This document shows positions 43,958 to 53,935 of a stretch of DNA of 64,000 nucleotides, in pieces; position 1 is the first letter of the stretch, and each line of letters begins with the position of its first letter. The DNA is taken from positions 57,551,788 to 57,615,787 of the forward strand of contig NC_077232.1 of assembly GCF_027887165.1 (NCBI RefSeq). The letters are read 5' to 3'. Origin of the DNA: Monodelphis domestica. Its lineage: Eukaryota; Chordata; Mammalia; Didelphimorphia; Didelphidae. The notes beneath the pieces are model-generated. The model had not been told where the DNA came from and did not search any database. It was given only the letters and a program-made list of their open reading frames with translations. The position numbers and the translations under genes were made by a program.

Positions 43958-45300
43958 CTGGGAGGAAAGAAAAGGAAAATACGTCTAGAAATCATGATCA
44001 ACCAAACAACAAGTATTTATTAAATGACCTCTACATGCCAGACAGTGTTCCAGGTGGTGAGGATACAAAGACAAAATGGTTATGGAAATTTCAGTATTTA
44101 GTAATATTTCTGCCCCTACCACCATCACCACAAAGAAACCTGAGTTTCTTAGAGAAAACATGTTTTTAGTCCATAAACTAAAAATTAAACATTTTCACCA
44201 AGTCATCTAGACTTGTTTTAAAGAATTGTGAAGCTAAAATATCTGGGATGATTTGGGTATTATCATATATTCCTAAATAGCTGTCAAAGTACCTAATGGC
44301 TTATCTTCCTATTTCAGACAAAACAACAAGTTATTCAGTCTTGTTCACTATTCCAAGTCCGCTGACTTATAAATCAATTCATTTCTTTGTTTAGTTTCTT
44401 TATCTGTAAAATAAAGGAAACCGGCTTTGATGATCTCCAGGATCTCTTCCAATTCTGACTGTTTGCATATCTAAATGTCCAACTACTTTCAAATATTTTA
44501 TGTATGATGCCAAACTTTTACAAAATTATTCTAGTATATAGATTTCATAGCATATGTACTATATAAAAATTGTATATTTATTTAAATATAAAAATATAAC
44601 AAATATTCCATATTTGTTAGTATTTCTCTTAATTTCCCTAGCCCACAAGGAATAGAAACAATAAGCATTTCCATGTTGCAGTCACTTCCATAGAGAACTA
44701 CAAAGCATGTTCAAAGCTTCCCAAGTGATATGAGGATTTCCCCTTTCAAAGAGTGAACCCCATAAGTAATACATTCATTTCTGTTAAGTAGGTCAGCCAT
44801 TGGTTGGTTGTAGTCCTACTCAGAGGACCAAAAGGTTATTGCTACATCAGGGTCAAAGAACATGTGTCTGACTGTGGCTGATTGGACCAATACAAGCTCA
44901 GAAGGTTCTATACCACAGGGTGGGCATGAATAGCTCTTATGAAGCATTGGTCCAACACAAGTTGAAAGAAAACGTCTTAAGCCTTTCCTACATAGCCTGT
45001 TGACTGTTAAAACAACAAAGCATCCATGAAGGTGACAAAGGAGAATGCTTCACTATCCTTTCTCTTGAATAATGATATAGGTGGCTTACTGGCTAGAGAA
45101 AGAGCAGACTCCAGGCTAGTCCATCTTGCCAGTCTGGCTTCCCCACTGACAAGTACAATACGAAGGTCACCCATCTCACTGGGCCTCAGGATTTAATTAA
45201 GTTGATTATTAATATTCACATTCCTAGGAAAAGGCACAAACCCAGGCAAGCAGCAGAGCCACTGATTCTGAGACCTGCGGCAAGCAAGCAACATGCAATC

Positions 45301-45301
<1 letters not shown>

Positions 45302-45342
<41 letters not shown>
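45302..45342. repeat. (AC)20 microsatellite
   Basis: Pure dinucleotide run of 41 bases, intronic. It produces the poly-Cys/Val shadow ORF on the other strand. Confidence 0.95.
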
Positions 45343-45346
<4 letters not shown>

Positions 45347-45404
45347 GTGCTTGAGGCAAGTAGCATGAAAGGTGCCCTCAAATAATCCCTTAAACTCAGG
45401 GTGC

Positions 45405-45593
45405 AGAATAATACGTTTATTTTTTGACATGGCTAATGCAGGAATTTGTTTTGCTTGACTATGCATTTAATAATGAGTTTTGTTTCTTTTGCTTTCTCAA
45501 TGACGAGAAAGAAAAAGGGGCCAGCTGGAAAGGAGGAAATGTGAATATGAAGACAAAATTGTATTGAAAATAAAAATAAAGTAAATAATTCCT
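45405..45593 (+). mobile_element. L1 3' UTR remnant
   Basis: 'aggaatttgttttgcttgac' and 'tttcttttgctttctcaatg', then a purine-rich stretch and an 'aaaataaaaataaa' tail, as in marsupial L1 3' ends. Confidence 0.6.
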
Positions 45594-45607
45594 TAAGATT
45601 AGTTCAG

Positions 45608-45762
45608 GGGGCAGCTGGGTAGCCCAGTGGATTGAGAGTCAGGCCTAGAGATGGGAGGTCCCAGTTTCAAATCTGGCCTCAGACACTTCCCAGCTGTGTG
45701 ACCCTGGGCAAGTCACCTAACCCCCTTTGCCTAGCTCTTACCAAAGGGTTTAAAAAAAAAAA
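45608..45762 (+). mobile_element. Recent SINE1-type insertion with 13-bp TSD
   Basis: 'gggcagctgggtagcccagt' head, 'ttcaaatctggcctcagaca' box B, 'tgtgaccctgggcaagtcac' body and poly(A). The flanks carry an exact AAGATTAGTTCAG repeat (45,595-45,607 and 45,763-45,775). The exact duplication and clean tail indicate a fairly young retroposition. Confidence 0.92.
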
Positions 45763-46127
45763 AAGATTAGTTCAGTTGAAGGGAGGGGAAGAGAAATCTA
45801 GAAGCAAGTAAGTCCTCTGGACACAAGGCCACCAAGTAGGGGAAAGGGGAAAGACTCCAGGACAGTACTGGAGAAGTCATCACTGAGGGAAGGAGCAGAG
45901 TGAGGAGGGAAACTGTTCACATGGAGAGTGTCACTGGGGAAGGAAACCAGCCAATCTTGTTAACTAGGCTTAATTAGTTGTTTCTATCTGCTGCAGGAGT
46001 ACAAATGTTGTCAGGGTTCTCTGGCAATCAACACTGCGGAACAAAGGTGTTAATGCCCCACCCTAGCTCTGTTGATCTATATCCAAACTAAGCAATGAAT
46101 ACACAGCCATCATGATAGTCAAATCAG

Positions 46128-46149
46128 GGGTGGGGGGTGGGGGGGAGGA
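46128..46149 (+). repeat. G-rich tract next to a splice donor
   Basis: Runs of four, six and eight or more G separated by single T. It lies just 3' of the exon at 46,158-46,291 in transcript direction, where the pre-mRNA is C-rich. The template or coding-sense DNA strand could form a G-quadruplex. Confidence 0.7.
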
Positions 46150-46157
46150 ATACACAC

Positions 46158-46291
46158 CTTGGAAATAAAGATGTAACAAAAAATATAGCAACAAGAAGGC
46201 TTCCTTTTAAAAGCCAAGAATCTGTTCCAAGGTCCATTATGTATCCTATTGCCCACATGGTAATGGTGGAAAGCACCAACAGCAGGAAAAG
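46158..46291 (-). CDS. ZDHHC13: ZDHHC13 coding exon (first two membrane segments)
   Basis: 134 bases, acceptor 'ttttaatag', donor 'gtgtgtat'. Encodes '[20 protein letters not shown]', then '[20 protein letters not shown]' and 'SLFP', plus two bases of Arg. The two hydrophobic stretches are the first two membrane helices after the ankyrin domain. The phase joins the ankyrin-end exon upstream and the third-helix exon downstream. Confidence 0.95.
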
Positions 46292-49186
46292 CTATTAAAA
46301 AAAAGTATAATTAAAATACTATGGGTAAAACACATTCCAATCATTATACATACTTCTTATAGGATTCATGCCAATAATAATTACTTTAACAATAGCAGTG
46401 ATACATGAAACTTCCTTTAGATTGATTGCTAAGTCATAAACTCTATGTTAAATCCTGTTGAGTTTTTGTATTTAGATATTATTAAAAATTTTTTTTCCTG
46501 GAAAAAACATGTTGTTTTAGGAAAACACTTCAAGCAAAAGTTAGTTTTGTAGAACTACAAACTCTTTCAAATAATAAAACTGAGAGAATATACAAGAGTG
46601 ATGGCTGCTAATAAGAACACTGCCTGTAGACTTCAATTAACTCCAGACCTAGCTAAGGAAGTCAAAAGTTAAGATGGAGGAAGCTGTTTCACAATTCTTC
46701 TTAAATACATAACTAAGCAATAAAAGCTTTATTTGCGGGGGGAGGGAGGGAATAGTTACAGGGTGTGTCATGCTGTTTGCAATGCTAAATTTCATTTAAG
46801 AGTTTTCACACAGAAATCTACCATGTAACTAATCTCTCTGCTTTTGTAGACATGAAGGTGGTGGGGGGGGGGGGGAATGAGGGATCTCAAAACTGGGAAT
46901 TACTTGGGCACTGGTTATTAAAGACAGCAGTGGGAGGAATAATTAGAAGCCAAGCCAGTAGCATGTATGCCTACTTCGTGCAAGGTGAAGAGGCTGCATG
47001 TGCACTGAGAGCTAGGCAGGCAAGGGGTCAGGCTCTGGCTTTGACAGATATGAGCTATGTGATTGTAGGCAGATCATTTCATCTCACAGTGCCCTGGGCA
47101 ATTTTCCAACATAGAAGCTACAGAAGAGTTACTGTCCATATTACTGCAAGGAGTTCCTTACTTTTGTGAAATCACAGATGCAGAAAAACAAAGAAAGGTA
47201 CAAAACATTATGTTTGGTCTTAGAGACACAAAAACAAAATGAAAATAGATCCTGACTTCCAGGAACTTCATTCTCCGAGGGGCATACGACTTGTAAACCA
47301 AAAACATGTATGTGGAAATTTGAAGAAAGGGAAAAAAGATCGCTAAATAAGAAAATAATAATTTTTTAAAAGACCATATAGAGATGGCATAGGAGCAGAG
47401 CCTGGAAGAAAGTTAGAGATTCTACAAGGTAGAAGTGAGGAGGGAATGCATTCCAGGGAGAGGGCTGCCCACATAGGCATAATGGTGGTAGGCCAGTTTG
47501 GATGCACCTAGAGTCATAAGTGTGAAAAGAAGACACATTCTGAAAGTAAAATAGTTGGAGACCCTAGTGACAAATATCTTCCTCTGGAAGGACTTCTGAT
47601 TATTAAAGAGGGTGAGTTACAATGGGACTTTTTAAACCCAAGGCTTGTTTATAAAGTTATAGTTGGAAATATTTCCCAACAGTTAAGGATTAGTATGATA
47701 CCAGATTGTATTTAAGCACTGTTTTCTTTAAAACTTGCTCTGCAGAGCAATCTTCTTTTTAAAAATATGTAGTAATGTACGTATGCTCAGATATTTTCAT
47801 ATAAAACTATGATATTTTTTAAAGAGTTGTCTATAAAAGCATGCTTTAAAAAAAGCCTTTCTCCATCCGTTACAACTACAGCTAAGTTTGACTGTTCAAA
47901 CCAAGCAGTGCTACCATTTGCTCATCTGGCAGGTGTATATTCATTCCAACTGAAGACAAAAGAAGAACAATGACTTCCAAGTAATGAACTTACAAACCTA
48001 AATATAAAGCGAACCTAACACTCCACCTAAGTGTAGTTTTCCATATACGCACTTATGAGGAAGACAAGTAGACATACATACACACACCTATAACTCCCAA
48101 ATAGTTTGTCCCGCCTTGGCCAACAGCCAGTTAGGCTATGGAGTTGGGGAATCTCAGCCACAATAACTCTCCTTTTTCTAAGTCTAAAAATTTTGTTTGG
48201 CCCCCACCTTAGGATTCATGGTATAAAGCTCTCCTCAAGAGGAAAACTCCCTCTTTTAAAGGAGACCTTTTCAGAGAGACCTGCTTAAGAGTATTAGAGA
48301 TCAGCTTGGGCACTGAGTGACAGGTAACGTAACTGCACTAGTGTCTTATAGCTGGGATATGTCAGCGGCAGAATTTAACTCCGGATCCTCCTGTCTCGCA
48401 GGCTAGCTCCACTCACTATTCTTTCCTTTCAACTGTAACACATATTATAACACAGACTGAGTGAGCTATGTTTGAAGAGAATGATTCACTTCAGCCATTT
48501 AAAGTTCACAATCAGTGCAGTCTGAATGTGGGAATAACAGTGTAATCCGAGTTTCCAAGCTCTAAATCTACTGATCACACAGTAAAGGCCCCAAATGAGG
48601 CATATCACTTCTTCCTTTATCTCAGTTTACTTAAATGTAACATAACCATAATAGCTATAATGGCCTAATGCAGAAGAATGCCATGTCTACTAATTATGAA
48701 CCCCCTACAAAGTGTAAAGTGCCAATTGCTATTATTATCTGGAAACTAGACAACTTCCTTTAGAGGAAATCTCTCATTTGAAAATATTAACTTAGAAGCA
48801 TTTGAATAATCTGCTTTACCTTTTCTAAAGAGAGAGCATAATTTGAATTTGACAGCTCTAATTTTGATTTTGTCAGCTCTTCAGGATAATTTGGAAATGG
48901 TAGCTTTTAAATCAATGAGCCAAATATCGTGTTTTCCAGCAGCTCAGCAATTCATTTTAGAATTTGTAAGAACACAAAAAAGACAGATTTGTCAAGTGTT
49001 GCATGAATGACAGGTAATCTTTGCATTTTTTATATCAATTGCTAGTCCTCAGTAATTTTCCAAGGAAAACAGTAAATACCTAATAATTATCAAGAAAAAT
49101 ATGGCCTGACACCTTTTCTCCTTGGATTTTTTCCCTAATAACCTTAAATTTCAATTTCTATGTTCAGTGAATGAGCTCTGAAATAC
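46292..49186 (-). other. ZDHHC13 intron (2.9 kb)
   Basis: GT-AG. A 13-base G run lies at 46,863-46,875. An ancient repeat at about 47,190-47,640 ('tggaagaaagttagagattc', 'ggagggaatgcattccaggg') resembles the one at 1.36-1.79 kb. The remainder is unassigned. The 105-codon plus ORF (46,852-47,169) is driven by the G run and is not a gene. Confidence 0.5.
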
Positions 49187-49312
49187 CTCACATTTCTGTA
49201 GCCACCTGCAAAGTCTTAAATTTTTGTTTGATCTTATTTTAGCTTCTGCTGTTAGCATGTGGATAATTAACCGATGTCTGTTTTTCTGAGCTAAATCAAG
49301 TGGTGTTTCTCC
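49187..49312 (-). CDS. ZDHHC13: ZDHHC13 coding exon (end of ankyrin domain)
   Basis: 126 bases, exactly 42 codons, acceptor 'ttttttag', donor 'gtatttca'. Encodes '[20 protein letters not shown]' (last ankyrin repeat) and '[20 protein letters not shown]', Cys, Glu, the basic linker into the membrane domain. Human ZDHHC13 has the same segment order. An AG repeat ('agagagagag') lies in the intron just upstream of the acceptor. Confidence 0.95.
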
Positions 49313-49581
49313 CTAAAAAAAAAAAGAGAGAGAGAGAACAGGAAAATTAGTTATATTTTTAAACCTCATGCATACTGTGCATTTATTTCTATGAATCATT
49401 GCAATTATAAACTATTTTTCCCAAAAGGAGTTATCATGTAATGTTTGTCCATCATTCTCATTTACTCTGTGATAACTGGAGACAGAAGTCTGTCTCATTT
49501 TATATATTTATTTATTTATTGCTGATTCATCACTTTTCTAGTTAAAAAACAATTAATGGGGGACAAAACACATACTCATAC
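49313..49581 (-). other. Short ZDHHC13 intron (269 bp)
   Basis: GT-AG, the smallest intron in the window. Contains only AT-rich sequence and a TATT-type repeat near 49,503-49,520. Confidence 0.8.
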
Positions 49582-49744
49582 CTTGATATTCCTGATATCC
49601 AGACTTGAACCGGCTTGCAGAAGTTTGTCAACAGCACTAATATTTCCAGCTGCAATTGCCCAGTGGAGTGGAGTGTTCTGGTGAACTTTATCTACTACAT
49701 TGATAGAAGGATTAAACTTTAAAAGAAATCCAGTGGGTTCTGGT
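49582..49744 (-). CDS. ZDHHC13: ZDHHC13 coding exon (ankyrin repeats)
   Basis: 163 bases, acceptor 'attatgcag', donor 'gtatgagt'. Completes a Gly codon and encodes 54 residues: '[20 protein letters not shown]', then the ankyrin repeat '[20 protein letters not shown]' and '[14 protein letters not shown]'. The TPLHWA/LL.AG pattern is the ankyrin consensus. In the HIP14 family ankyrin repeats bind substrates. Nearly identical to human ZDHHC13 here. Confidence 0.96.
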
Positions 49745-49805
49745 CTGCATAATAAAAAAAAGATGAGTAACACAATGTATTTAGCATTAGATAACTTATA
49801 CTAGG

Positions 49806-49810
<5 letters not shown>

Positions 49811-49872
<62 letters not shown>
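49811..49872. repeat. (AT)31 microsatellite near a splice acceptor
   Basis: 62-base uninterrupted AT run whose near edge is 67 bases from the acceptor of the 49,582-49,744 exon. Self-complementary, so it can fold in RNA or extrude in DNA; likely length-variable. Confidence 0.95.
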
Positions 49873-49874
<2 letters not shown>

Positions 49875-50039
49875 TTTACACCAATATACCAGAAAATATT
49901 TATCAGGTGCCTACAGCATGTTATGTGAGGCAGTGTGGAATATATACTCCAATGTTATCTCCTTATAAATATATATGCACACACAAATGAAATGGGATTT
50001 CATCTGCATTGGGAATCCTCTTTAACAACCTAGATCTAT

Positions 50040-50460
50040 TCATAGAGAAAGTCCTAGGAAACTGTCAGAGGCACAGAGATATTAAGTAACTTGCTAAAAG
50101 TCACACAGTGTCAGAGGTAATATTTGAATTCAAGGCTTTCTGACTCTAAACCCAGTCATCTTTGTCGTCCTCATCATCATCATCATCGCTGGCATTATAT
50201 AGCACTTACTATGTGCTAGACATTGTACTCAGCCCTCTACTATTATTATCTCATTTAATTCTTCTATTATCTTTAGAAAGTAGGTACTATTATTATCTCC
50301 ATTTCACAACTGATAAAAGCGAAGCTGATGAAAGACAGAAGTTAAATGATTGCCCAAGATCTTGTGGCTAGTAAATATCTGAGGATGAATTTCAATTCTG
50401 GTCTTCCTGACTTCAGGCCCAGTAATCTAACTACTGGGTCCCCAGCTGTCTCTTGTATCT
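50040..50460 (-). mobile_element. Two antisense SINE pieces
   Basis: 50,040-50,165 is a MIR-type 3'-to-5' run ('ttaagtaacttgctaaaagt'). 50,168-50,460 begins with a CAT repeat and continues with 'cattatatagcacttactat' and 'cttcctgacttcaggcccag', the reverse of a MAR1-type SINE. Confidence 0.65.
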
Positions 50461-51565
50461 CTTATGCCACACTGCTTCTGTGTATATTAATACTTACAAT
50501 TACTTAGCACAATGTATTTTATTTTAGAATAAGATATATTGTTGAATAAATTAATGAATAAATGCATGACTTTAAAGAACTTACTGTTTAGCTAGAGAAA
50601 TGAGAAAAGATGGGACAAAAATGGGAGAAAAGAACTACCAAATAAGAGTAATACAGAAAAAAGAAAATAAAATAAAATTGACCAGTTGTGCATTAGTGAA
50701 ATTCACAAATCCACCTAAAGAAATTTGAAAACAAATCAAAAAATATTTATTAAATATTTATTATGGGCAAGGAATTTTCCTAGAGATTGTTGGAAAATAG
50801 AACTGTATAAGATATGGTTCCAAATGTCATCTTTGTATAAGGTCACCTGGCAGAGCTTAAACACTGATATAAATCTGATGGCCAAATATCATATCCCTAT
50901 TGCTTTCCCAGAATTTATAGCATGCCCTAAATGAAAAAATAAATAAATAAAATGTATTTTTATGGCAAAGAAAGTGAAATTCCTATGGCTTTTCTTAAAG
51001 CTAATAATAATGTCTCATATTTTATCTGTTTTGAATAGTACAGACAAATGAAGAAAAACTCTGAATCTTCACCTGTCTTAAAGGGATGGGCCAGAATCCA
51101 ATGGAATAAGCACAAAACTGCAGAGAACCTTATAAATCATCTAGACAATGCCCTCATTTTCTAGCTTAGAAAACCAAATATTTTTGCACAAGTCTCCTCA
51201 ATTTGTTCCTTTCTACTATGGATGCTCTAAGGAACCTAATCATGAAATAGCCATGTTTTTTCTCATTTCTAAGGAAACAATGACATTTCAAACTTGATAT
51301 TATGGTTATGGAAACTGATACAAGGAAAAAAAGAGAAGATGAAAACAAATTTTTGGTATTTTAAATGAATGGCATTACCTCCCTCTTTTATTGATAAAGG
51401 TGAGAGATTGTAGATGTAGAGCACTATATACAATGCTTTACCTGGCTTAACATATAGACTATTTTTAATGAACTAAATTTTGCCTAATTTATATATTTTT
51501 TCATAAGAGATGAAAGGAGGGAAAATGAAAAGTGATGTAAAAATATCAATAAAAGTGTAAAAAGA

Positions 51566-51756
51566 GGGGGCAGCTGGGTAGCTCAGTGGATTGAGAGCCA
51601 GGCCTAGAGACGAGAGGTTCTGGGTTCAAATCTGACCTCAGACACTTCCAAGGACCCTGGGGAAGTCACTTGACCCCCATTGCCTAGCCCTTACCACTGT
51701 TCTGCCTTGGAGCCAATACACAGTATTGATTTCAAGATGGAAGGTAAGGGTTAAAA
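51566..51756 (+). mobile_element. Recent SINE1-type insertion with 15-bp TSD
   Basis: Near full-length SINE: 'gggcagctgggtagctcagt' (box A), 'tctgggttcaaatctgacct' (box B), 'cttggagccaatacacagta', 'atggaaggtaagggtt', poly(A). Exact flanking repeats AAAAGTGTAAAAAGA at 51,551-51,565 and 51,757-51,771. The family wording is what I associate with opossum SINE1. Confidence 0.92.
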
Positions 51757-52692
51757 AAAAGTGTAAAAAGAAAAAAGTGAATGGCATTAATGAGATGACT
51801 AAAGCTTGGCCTTGGAGAACAGATGATAAAATACTTCTCTTTGTAGCCAAGTGAGGCAAGATGAGTCTGGAATATGGTTGTCAGATTAAAGTCGCTGGTT
51901 TTGCTTAACTGATTTTCTTTATTTCAAGGGAGAGAACAAATAAAGGGTGGCAAGGTATCAATATTATGGTGGCATAAAAAAAGGCATCAACATTTTAAAA
52001 AAATAAAATGAAAAGCATTAAGGAGAACAGGCTTCTCTTGTTTCAAATTTGGTTTCTAGAATAAAAAACTGACAGCTGATCTATGGAAGGGTAGACTGTT
52101 GGATAACACTAACATTGAAAGTAAGACATAGAGCTTCTGCACAAACACCAGTTTTCATGGCTATCAATCTTACGTATTTGTGATGACAAATACAGAAAAG
52201 AGCTAAAGTTTTAAGTGCCTCATAGGATTGTATATAAAAATGTTTTTTCTCCAAATCAATTATACTTAATATTATTGCAGTATCTACAATACATTCATAG
52301 AGGTCTCAAAGAATATGTTCATGGGGTTTAAACCTTTCTTTTGCAGAGCTGCATTTTATCATTTAGATTTCAAGCTGCAGCCATTAAAAAAAATCCCGTA
52401 TCCCTAAACTTAGAAACGCAAGTCAAGTTAATGAGCCTGCACTGAATCTATAATCAATCTGAATTTTTAATCATCATTAAATTAGACTTTTCATCATAAC
52501 AAGTCAATGCTTTCAGAAAACACATTTCAGTAGCGTTCCAAAATGCAATTACATCAAAAAGACTATTCACAGTTCTACTACAATCCTTTTATTAGTACAT
52601 TTTCAAATTTCAAACTACACAGACCAAATGAAAAACATATTAGAAAAATCGAGAATTACACTAAGAACAACTCAATAAAGCTCATTACTTAC

Positions 52693-52757
52693 CCAAGTAC
52701 TTTGTGAGCTGACAGCATGAGTGGTGTTTGCCCATTTAAATCTGTTGTATCTATACT
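52693..52757 (-). CDS. ZDHHC13: ZDHHC13 coding exon (ankyrin repeat)
   Basis: 65 bases, acceptor 'tttgaaag', donor 'gtaagtaa'. Encodes 'SIDTTDLNGQTPLMLSAHKV' and Leu, plus two bases of Gly completed by the next exon. The NGQTPLMLSA core is the start of an ankyrin repeat. Short, but phase and human similarity fix it. Confidence 0.94.
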
Positions 52758-53149
52758 CTTTCAAAAAGAAGAGAAAAGTTGTTCAACATCACTCTTCAAA
52801 TATAATTCAATATTTCAAGGTTGCATGGGATCGCTCAATGGCAAATACAGAGCCTAGCTCCTTTATATCTTAGTTAACAACCTCTATAAACTGCTGAGGC
52901 ATCAGTCACTGGCCAACGTCATCTCCAAGACATTCCTCCACTAGATTCCAAGCTGCCTATACCAGTAACTAAGTCCTGGGGGATTTAACCCTTTAATATC
53001 TGGAACTACCACTCTAGGGCTCCAATGTCCTGACTAGTGGTTACACTAATCACCTACTACAACTAGACAAAGACTACAACTACACTTCATTTCACTCCTT
53101 TATGGCTCTAATCCCCTGTCCTGTAATTTTTCAAATCAAATATCCTTCC

Positions 53150-53290
53150 TGGCTAGCACTCCTTTATATGTGTTATCTGACTCTATTAGAATGTTTGCTC
53201 TTTGAGGGCAGGAATAAGTCCTTGCTTTTGTATTTGTCTTTTCAGCACTTAGTACAAAGCTTGGCACATAATAAACATTTTTTAATTCAT
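53150..53290 (+). repeat. L2-type LINE 3' end
   Basis: 'tttgctctttgagggcagga', 'ttcagcacttagtacaaagc' and 'ttggcacataataaacattt' are the classic L2-like terminal words. Confidence 0.6.
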
Positions 53291-53699
53291 CTCTCTTCAG
53301 TTAGAGTCAGGTCCTCGGATGACAAAAACAGTCCAGCATTGGAATTGAACATAAAGCTTTTATAGCTTGATAGGAATTAGCAGATGACAATATGTCATGC
53401 AAATATGTAGTTAGAATTCCCTTTCTTTTGTCAATACCTTGTACCATACTATCCAGCAGCACAGTTGTAAAGATAGTTAAAACAGCATTTCAATTAATTT
53501 AATGTCTCTTATTCCATTGACTGAAGTGGCCTTTATACTAGTATTTAAAGGAAACAGGGTATGATTCAATCCTTTGTGAAAATGAGATAGGAAGAATGTT
53601 GGAAAAGACAATGATAGAACTCTTTGCAATCAGCAAGTTATGGTCATAATAAATGAGAATTAGAAACAACAACCACTTTCCATACTCTGGATTACAGTT

Positions 53700-53935
53700 T
53701 TGGGGACAGTAGCTTCATCAGAAATGTGCCCAAATCTATTAAAAGGCCCATGGATTTGTTGGGTTCCCTCTCATTCGAGGTCTTCAGACAGAGGCTGAAG
53801 GACTACTTATGGAGGGTGTTAAAAGAGGAAGTATCTGTTCAGGAAGGGAATTTTTTCAAATAAACTTCAATACCTCAGAGGCATGATGGCCTCTATGGGC
53901 TCCAAACCTGAGGTTCTGTGATTCAGAGATATGCT
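53700..53935 (+). repeat. CR1/L3-type LINE 3' relic
   Basis: 'gaggtcttcagacagaggct', 'gaaggactacttatggaggg' and 'cctgaggttctgtgattc' follow the order of an old CR1/L3 3' end. Non-coding. Confidence 0.5.

Larger units (their letters stand above)
43958..46157 (-). other. ZDHHC13 intron (2.2 kb)
   Basis: GT-AG. Contains a CORE-SINE tail (about 44,370-44,465), a (CA)n run (45,302-45,342), an L1 3' UTR remnant (about 45,405-45,593), a recent SINE with target-site duplication (45,608-45,762) and a G-rich tract next to the donor (46,128-46,149). Confidence 0.6.
49745..52692 (-). other. ZDHHC13 intron (2.9 kb)
   Basis: GT-AG. An (AT)31 tract lies at 49,811-49,872, just upstream of the acceptor in transcript terms. 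Antisense SINE pieces lie at about 50,040-50,460, and a CAT trinucleotide run at 50,168-50,187. A recent SINE (51,566-51,756) follows. The rest is AT-rich and unassigned. Confidence 0.6.

Noticed and set aside
45193..45381. Poly-Cys/Val ORF on the minus strand
   Set aside because: Product of reading through the (AC)20 microsatellite.
51566..51640. tRNA-like box A and box B sequences
   Set aside because: They belong to the tRNA-derived head of a SINE, with no cloverleaf or tRNA 3' end; not a tRNA gene.
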